Source of the DNA: JAFEDN01 sp963712715
GTDB lineage: Bacteria > Pseudomonadota > Gammaproteobacteria > Coxiellales > Coxiellaceae
Direction of reading: 5' to 3'
Assembly: GCA_963712715.1 (NCBI GenBank)
Contig: CAVQJI010000042.1
Span: forward strand, 102,993-166,992
DNA: 64,000 bases
Shown: positions 27,801-36,800 of the stretch, piece by piece
Position numbering within the stretch: the first letter of the stretch is position 1
Layout of the letters: each line of letters opens with the position of its first letter
The notes under the pieces: generated by a model
Database searches by the model: none
Told to the model about the DNA's origin: nothing
The model's input: the letters and a program-made list of their open reading frames with translations, nothing else
Program-made: the position numbers and the translations under genes

Positions 27801-30800
27801 CGTTATTTAAAACGCATTAGCGTTTTCAGTGACGCGGTGGTCAGGAAACCACAGAATTTTATTGATTTTTTTCAGCTATTATTTGATATGAGATTGCCTC
27901 TGCAATCGTTGCAATCATTCAATGAGCAGTGTGTATGGCAGGCGGCTCGCCTTCTCGACGTGGTTTGCGACGGGGTAAACAAAGGACGTAAGACTGGCGG
28001 GTCCATATTACTACAAACCCAACCTTTGGAAGTCAAAACGCCCGATTCAGGTTCTACACTGTCTACTCTCTCCAGACTATTAGGATCATTCATAAAAAAG
28101 AATCCAGAGGTTAAAGAATATAAAGGCGCCAGAAGGTCGCTAGACTTAAAAAACGTCCCGGATATCTCCCTGAGCAATGCACGCAAGGCTAATTTTTTAT
28201 TAGAAGCGGAAGCTTACGCCCTGGAATTTATTGCCGTGCCTGGTAATGAATTTTGCGGTCTTTTAGAAAGCCGGGCGGCTAAAATAGCCATAAAATACCA
28301 GGATATTTTACTGAGCAACCTGGCAGATTCGAGGATCCCCATCCGATTTCAAAACATTGGATTGCGTATTTTGGTAATTTTGAATGACAGCAGTCTGACT
28401 GAAGAGGAAACGGAAAAAGAAGAAAAGATTCACCGGCTTCTTCAGAATCTTGAGACCGCCCATGAAAAAGCCTACTTTCAACTGGTCAATAAATTAGACC
28501 ATTACATGAAAATACGGTTCGGCAGGACAGCGCCGTTTCGGGTAAAATTACTAAAATTGTTAACGCCTCCATCACAGCCACTCGAAATTCCCACTCAGTC
28601 GAGTTCGTCGCGGCCAACGGTCACCATCCCGCCGAAATCCGTGATTCCCCGCGCAAGCGCTGTCATTAAGTTACTTCAAAATAAAGAATTTTCGTCCTGC
28701 GAAGATGGGTTGAGTAACCTTCCGCAGGCAATGCGAAAAGAAAAGACTGACCGTGAATTTGCGCGGAATAAACTCCAACGTTTGCAGAAGGAAATACCCG
28801 GAAATAAAAAGAGAAATTTACCGGGATCTCTTCATTCCGATCTGGAGGTTTATTCAAAAGTAGTTTCAGAAGAAGGTTGGGAATGCGTTGAACCGATCAT
28901 TGCGGCGCTTATCGATAAGTTATGTGAGGTCAAAGAATTTGCCTATCAATCGCCTTTTGCGGGCGTTCCCCTTCGGAATAATTTAAAGGATGCCTTCTCT
29001 GATTTATTAATCCGAAGCGGCCTTACTGAGAGCACGAGCGCTGCGCTGGTTAGCGGATTAATGTCAGGTGACGATATCCACGTCAGTACGGCGATGGCGG
29101 TTATTTTGTTACGTATCGCGCAGGCATACCGGCATCCGTTCTCCCAACAACCCTCCGGAGCGCAACGGCGTATCGCTTCCATCGCTGTTAAAAATCTCCA
29201 CCAACCACTGTGCTCGTTGTTTTCAGGCCCGATTCTGACGCCTCAGGTTCAGCAATACCGGGAATGGAGAGAATATTTCCAGACTATCGTCTGGCTGGGT
29301 AAGACGATAGATCCTTTATCTTTCGTCCCCAGTGTTTCAGGTCAGCCAGTGGATAAGGTGCAAACGCTTATCGATGTTCTGGAACCGCTCGTGGATGTGG
29401 AGCATTTTGAATATATTCATAGATTTTTGATCAGTTATCATTTATTGCTGCCGGAACATATCGAGCGCGATTATCCCTCTCCCATTGAAGAAGAGAACAC
29501 CCTCACCCTGACCGGGGGAAATGCCGTTCCCCAGGAAGAACCTGAAATTAAAATCCTCGTCGTGGATCCTCCCTCCCTTCCGGCAGAGAATTTACCGGAA
29601 GAACAAACAGACCCGGAGATGAAGGAATTAATGTTGACGCCTCGCATCTCGCCCGAATTCAAATCCTTTAGCGAATGGCCAGAACAGACGGCTACGTACA
29701 CGGACACGCTGGCCCCCCTATTCAAAGCTTTGGAGCAAAAGGGGCTTTATTCGCCGTCATCGAAAATACCGGATCAGGATCATAAACACCCTGAAAGATT
29801 GCCGCTACTCAGTTCTATTGTGGCCGCTTATCCTGCAAATTCTTTTTTACAGTCCGCCATAGAAAACTATCGTGGACCCTCAAAAGACGACGCTTCCCTT
29901 TTTAATCAACACGTATTTGCACTGGCATTTAACAATCCCAATCAGTTTTTGGGATATTTTTCGGCGCTCACCTGGCGCCGGGTAGTGAATGAAAGCGCTT
30001 ATGGTCGTCATGAAGGTGGAAAAAGGCTGGTCAAAAATTTTGACCGGCACACAGCCAGATTAAAAAAAGCAAAAATGACGTCCCTATTGTTTGATGGTCT
30101 TTGTGCGGCGCTGAATGTTACCTATGCGGCGTCGGAGGGTCTACTCCTCCCACGCGAAAAAGAACATAGTCTTTCTGCCCTGACTCCCGATTCTAAAAAA
30201 GAACTGCGAGAGCTGTTCAAACATCATTTTAAAACAGCATTCCCTGATACCAACAAAAGCCGGCGCCTGCAGGCCATGGATACGGTTAAGGAGAAGGCCA
30301 CGCGTAAGGACTGGATTGAATACTTTATTAAGTTTATGAAAATTCTGATACCGGAGATGGTTGACGAATTTTCGGAATTGGAAAATGCTTTATTGAACTC
30401 TGTGCCTGACTATCAGCAGGACCAGGCGTTGCGCGCCTGGTGCTGGACTTTGGTGCAATGTATTCCAAAGGTGGAAGGTCAGGTCAATGATATGGTGCGC
30501 CCCGAAATAGAGCATCATCTGAAAAGACAACTGGGTGGGCAGTTAAGCCGGGATAAACGCGTAGCGCAGTTATTTTGTTTATTTAAAATCGATTCACTCG
30601 CTACCCGGGATGTGGCGGAGGCACTCGGCGCTTCGACGGTGACGAGTTCAGTCATGGTTGAAGCCATGGTCAGATTCTGTGTAAACACTGGAAAAATGCC
30701 TTTTACACCCCTCGAACCGACTGAGAAAATTGATCATCTATTTTTTAGTTTTGCCAGTCATTATCAACTTTTATCGACCGACGATGAGGAAGCGTTGAGT

Positions 30801-33800
30801 CGAGCTCTACACGATCAACAGGAAAAGCAGCCTTTAGCTTTTAGTCGAATGGCGCAAATAATGCTTCAGGTTTCGATGGGTCTGCAGGGCCAGCGAAGTG
30901 TACTCGCCTTATATGCTCATGCGGAGGAATTTTTTCTCCGGCAGGAATCGGATTCGGAAGTTCGTATCAAAAAAATTGATCAATTTTATGAAAAGTTCCG
31001 GGTTAAAGAACAGATTAATTATTACATTAAACAGATCACCGATGCCTCGACGAAGCATCGCGAAATAAAGGGATCGCTTGATTATTTCATTCGGTCACAA
31101 GTGTTGAACGCCCGAGCCATTATTTATTTGACGGATCAGCTTTCAGAAAAATATGGTTTTTATGCCACGCCTGAATTTGACGATAAAGATAAAAAAAATA
31201 TTCCAGGAAATGCGTTTGTTCTCACGAATGATAACCAGATCTATCGGAGTTGCTACGGACACTGGCATATTATGCAAGCCGGTCGATTGGTTACTGAAAT
31301 TAAGAACCGGGGCGACATTCCCAAGGTAGAAGCTTTAACTCGTATAGACCGTGGTCACGAAGAGGATATTCGCGGTCTTTTGCGTCAGATAGAGGCCGTC
31401 AATGGCGATCGTATACCCAATAAATTTGAAAAAGGATTACGGCGAAATACCTTATCCGTTATTGCTAAACAAATGGAAAAAATTTCACAGGTTAACACCC
31501 CGCCTCCTGGAAGGATGCCCCATTATGAATGTCTGATTTCTGAAGAAACGAGCCGTCAGGTGGTAATAGCCGAAACTTTATTGCGCTCCATGGACCCGAG
31601 TCTGGACAGTGAATATAAAAACAAAGCGGTTGTCTTAAGTTTTGGGCAGCGGCAACATAAAAATTTAAATTTAACAGGCGCCAGGCGGCCGATTTTTTCT
31701 CCCTGGACGCAGATGGTCTGGGCCCTTAATTTCTATCATTTCGATCCGTTATCGCGCCCTCAATTTATCAAAAGCGCGGACTTTTTCGAGCTGATGAAGA
31801 AATTGCTCGAATTTGAGGACCATCCACGTTACAAGACATTGTTAGCGCATAACTATCTCGAATCTTTACCTGAAATGAAAACGGACGACGATTGCAAGAA
31901 CGCATTGAAAAAAGCCAAGAGACTGTATTGGCGTTCGTTCTCATGGGATGTTAAGGACTCCGATCGTGGAGCTTATTTGGCGAATAGTTGCGCCTGTTTT
32001 GTGACCGGTAAAACCAACAAAGATTTCGTCGAAGAGATTGATCCGGATGACCTGTTTGTGGAATTCGCTGATAAAATAATGTATGGATCGCGGGATCAAT
32101 TGCCTGAAATTAAGGTCGCCGCTTCTTCCGATTTAACCGATACTCTCGTCGCTTTTGTAAAAACATTTTTGGCTTCGGATGTCCGGACCAGCGGCTCCCG
32201 GTCGCCGGATGAAATTTTTGTAGACCATCTAACCGGCGGCTTAGGCTTTGATCCGATTTCTAATTTATTAAAGTTGATCGTATCGTCAATCAATCGCCTG
32301 CCTTCCACGGATGCCTGCTGGAAAATCTCGCATTACCTGTTAAATATCATTAAGCCTTCGGCGGATGAAAAAGAAAGTAAAGAACGTAAAATCTCCCATA
32401 CGCCATTTGATAGAGTTATCCGTGCACTCGAAGCCCTGCTGAGAAATGATAAAATTGATCCGAAGGTTCGGAAATCTATCAGAGATAATTTTCTTCTGCT
32501 GCTTAAAAATCGTTACTCTAATGTGGAGACAAATCCCAAATTAATCGAAAGTTATACGCGGCTCTATAAACAAAGAAAAGCGTTGTTAATCGCCGCGGAG
32601 GAAAATAACCGGGCATCTATTCGAGTGAAAATACAGGATATCCTCACACAGCTCAGAACAGACCCGCAAATCAAAATAGGCGTTAAAAAAGAAGAACTGA
32701 TTCTGCAATTTTCGAGCGCGCTGGACCAGGTGAATTCTCCCCGTGGCGCGATGCCGTCATTCCAAATATTGTGCGGACGGTTGAAAGAAGTCATTAGAGA
32801 AGCCATCTATGATGCCCAACTAGCGCAAAGACGGGAACTGGTCGGAGGCTTAACGAGAATACTGGATAGTTCCGGACTTCCGGTTCACCAATTGTCTGAC
32901 CCTAACGCATGGAATAAAGTTTTAGATACAGACATAATTGAGCAACTTCGCGATCTTCAGTCTGTATTTATGCGCTGGAAAAATATTTACCCCCTTATGG
33001 GCATGGAATATATAGAGAAAACCAGCGCCGAATTTAAACTACCCACTGGACACCGCGCCATTAACTCTACTTCCGGGCAGATACGGGCGAAAAACGAGTT
33101 CCGTGCGCTATTACTGAAGCAGGAAAATCCCCGCCACTTCTTTGGTACTGAGTTTATCGGCGCTGAAAATGGCGAAGGACAAATTATCAGAAAATTACTG
33201 AATTATTATTTTACTAATGGCAATGATATCACCGACAAAGGCGAACAGACGAACGCGTTGCTGGAACTGATTGAAAAAAATGCCGTCACCAATTCACATC
33301 TCTTTAAAAACGCCATGAAATTTATTTTCGAATTGTTAAATTCGGAGGAAGTCCTGGAACGCAAACCTTTTGGAAGACTGCGCGCTTGGTTTATGGAAAT
33401 GTTGTTCCTGCACTGGAACCAGTTAGCGCGCGCCGCCATCGATGCTCATTGGGACAACCCCTCTGATCTTTATGCGTTTCGCAAAAATTTACTGGACACT
33501 ATGCGTATCGCTTTCAAAGCATTTCAGGATAGCGGCGGCCAAAATTTTACCTCTTTTCAACTACCCGGCTCGCTGATGGAGTTGCACTATTTACTGATGA
33601 TGCAAATAGAACCTCAGGACACGTTAATGCTGGATTCTCTCACATCTTTGGTGAATGTCAGAACTGCCGGGGAGCTGTCGACTGTGAATGCGCAAGCGCG
33701 AACCGCGGATCCGGATCTTCTCAGCGCCGGGGCTTGTGTGATCACCCATACTTTAGGCGCACTGCGTGGCGATGTGCTTCCCAATTCATTCAGGGATGCG

Positions 33801-36800
33801 CTCGAGACGTTGCTTCAGGAGCAAACAATACTGGAAAACAACCAAATAAAAGAAGAACATGAACGAAAATCCGAAGCAGGTTTTGTTCCCACTCAGGACA
33901 GGCGTGACCAGCGGTCCCTGGTTCGTTTACGCCGGGGCAAGCATTTTAGCGATCAGCCGGATGAATACAAATATCCGCAATTTGGTTTTAGCGTACCCGA
34001 GCTATTGGCAGCGGTGGTGGACGAAGTTCCCATTCCTTTGGAGAAATTTAATAGCGATGCCTTAAATAGCGTCTCGGACTATAACCTGCGCGAAAATATC
34101 AGCAATATTGTCGATACCCTGGATACTTTGGGTGGTAGCAGCCTGATAAAACTGCGTGGCTCAGACAGTCAGGATTCAAAAAACGAAGACCCGGAACTGG
34201 AAAAATTAAAATCCGGCGACCTGGAAAATTTAATTTGCCAGGGGACCTCTAATGCAATCTATATCAGAGACCTGGATAAATTGTATTACTTTAAATACAG
34301 CCGTGCAGGCAAGGGAACACTGACGGAACTGGTTGTTGACCGTGATCTTTTGCCCGGTTTTGATGAAAAAATGCGGGTGGGCGACTTGGGCTACGCGCAA
34401 CCCCGATTGCTGTCCGAACGGCGCCTGGATGACATTGAAAAATTTACCGATAACAAACCAGAGTTTGAGGACCCGGCAGATGAAAAAGAGTCGCCTGAGA
34501 GCGTTTTACCAGGAGATCTTATCAGGGTGCCGAGGACGCGCACCGTCGCAGCATTGCTGCAAGGTATGATGAGAACCAATGAATTGGCTTTAATCATTAA
34601 TGCAGACATTAAACCTCAGGATCTGAACCGCAGAATTGAAAATATGAATTTCCCGGCTTTTAAAAACTATGCCGCCTGGTACGATAAATTTCGCTGGATC
34701 GCGGGTTTGCTGAATCCCCAGAAGCCAGTGGATTATCTTTTTAATTTCCAGCCAAATTTTGGCTGGAGAAAACTTCGTATTTTCTGGGGAGGATGTGATC
34801 TGGTTTTAATGGATACTCAGCCGACGATAGAAAATGTTAAACAATTAAATATTATTTCCAATGCCGCATACATTCGATACGGTGACCAATTATTTTACGC
34901 GAACAATATTAACGAAATAGTCAATAATAAAATCATAGCAGTCAATACATGCACACTCAGTGTGGTCAATCTTAAAGAAACTAAAGAAACTGAACAAAAG
35001 CGCGCAAAAGTTTTTTCCGAGTTTGATGCAAGACTGGATATAGCCCGTTTAACGCCTGGTGAAAGTAGAAAATTGACTGCGGAACAATTGAAAGAAATCT
35101 TCAATTTAACCGAACACACTCATCTGGAAAAAGTAGAGAGACCGTGGGAAGATCTGCATTATCAAATATTCCAAGCCATTGAAAAGCGCTATCTGGCGTT
35201 ATTGTCCCCGCAGCGGGAAGCGGTTCGCGACGAAGTATTGCGTGACGTTCCTTCCGAGCTCCGGGAAGTGGGGGATGGAGATGTTACCCTGCTCGGCCTG
35301 ATAACCCGTTGGCAAGATGTTGGAGTGGTCTCCTATATCGACCAGGATCAGGTAACCCGGCGCAAATTATCCGCCAACTTTAATCAATTCAGTCAATTTT
35401 TATCCGGATTGTTTATCGACACTGAAAGATCAAGATTGGGCAACGCTCGTTATTTTCCGTTGATCAACGGAATTGTCAGCGAAACCACCAATAAAATATT
35501 TACCCCGGATGCTTTGGATAACAAAATTAAAAATATCTTAATACGTCCTGAATTGCGCAAATATTTTTTACAAAAACTGGCGGCGGTTTGTTTGTCCGAT
35601 AACATGCAGCCATTACTGGATCAGCTCAACAAGCCTGAAAATCGGATAATCCAGATAGCTTCCAAATTTTTAGAACTTCACTGGACTGAGAATTTATTAG
35701 AAACCGCCTGGACTGTGCTGGCTCATGAAATGCTGGCGCATCCAGAGCGTTCCTGGCTCAGGCAAACCCAACCGAACACAGTGAGTTATTTTGAAGAAGA
35801 GAGTAATCAACTTGAGGTAGCTGCTCACCAGGATGAGCTATTGATTCATCACCTCCTTGCATGGCGAACTAAAATAAGTAAAGCTTTCGGTTCACGTTCT
35901 CAGGCAATGCAGGAAGAAAGCGCAGAGACGGAACAGGAAGAAAAGAGTCCTGACATTGCGCAGAATGTGGACGGTTCTTTGACCATAGAGAAAGTAGATT
36001 GCCTGCGTGAATTTTTGATCATTTTCAAGGACAGATTTGCGCAAAATAAGCAGGATTGTTTTATTTTATACCAAAATCTGGTCAATTGGGCGATCAGGGA
36101 ATGGTTCGCTTCCGGGAAGAGTAAGACGGAGGAATTGATTGCGGTTTTTCGTTTGAGTAGCATTGCTGGATTAACTGTGGATCAACTGGATTTCTGGAGT
36201 CAATGCGCCCGGAGTATGGTTTTTAAAAAAAATACGGTTACCAGTCAGGAACTATTCGACGCTTTAAGAAACTATGAACCGCCTTTTACACGCTGGACTT
36301 TAATTGAGGATTATCTGGAGTCGAGACCAGCGCGGCGGGACACTCCTCCATTCAGAATCATTCCGTTTATCGAGCAATATCTAAAAGAAAAAAATAAAAC
36401 GGGTATTGATTTTTTCAAAGACACCCTGTTTGACCGGGATGCTTACAACGCCACCAGTTTTATCGTCTGCGTGCTGCGAAAGCTCGGCATGGACGGCGAA
36501 AAAATGTTAGTGAACTTTGGAGATATGGTCGGGAAAAATAGCCTGCAGAACCAACTCATTGAATATCTAAAACCCCTCCTCGTTGATCCTAACGCGAAAG
36601 AGTTGATTTTAGCGGAAGAAGATACGGAGGAGCAGGCGGCACTCAAAGAAGAACAGCGTAAGCCGGTAGTCGAGGCACATTCACGCCTGAACGGTTTTAT
36701 TCACCTTCTGTTAGGTCTGCGCATTGAGCTGCTGGATCGGGAGCCCACTGAGGAAGAAAAAAAACGGGTGGTGGAACAGAAATGCATTTATATGATCCGA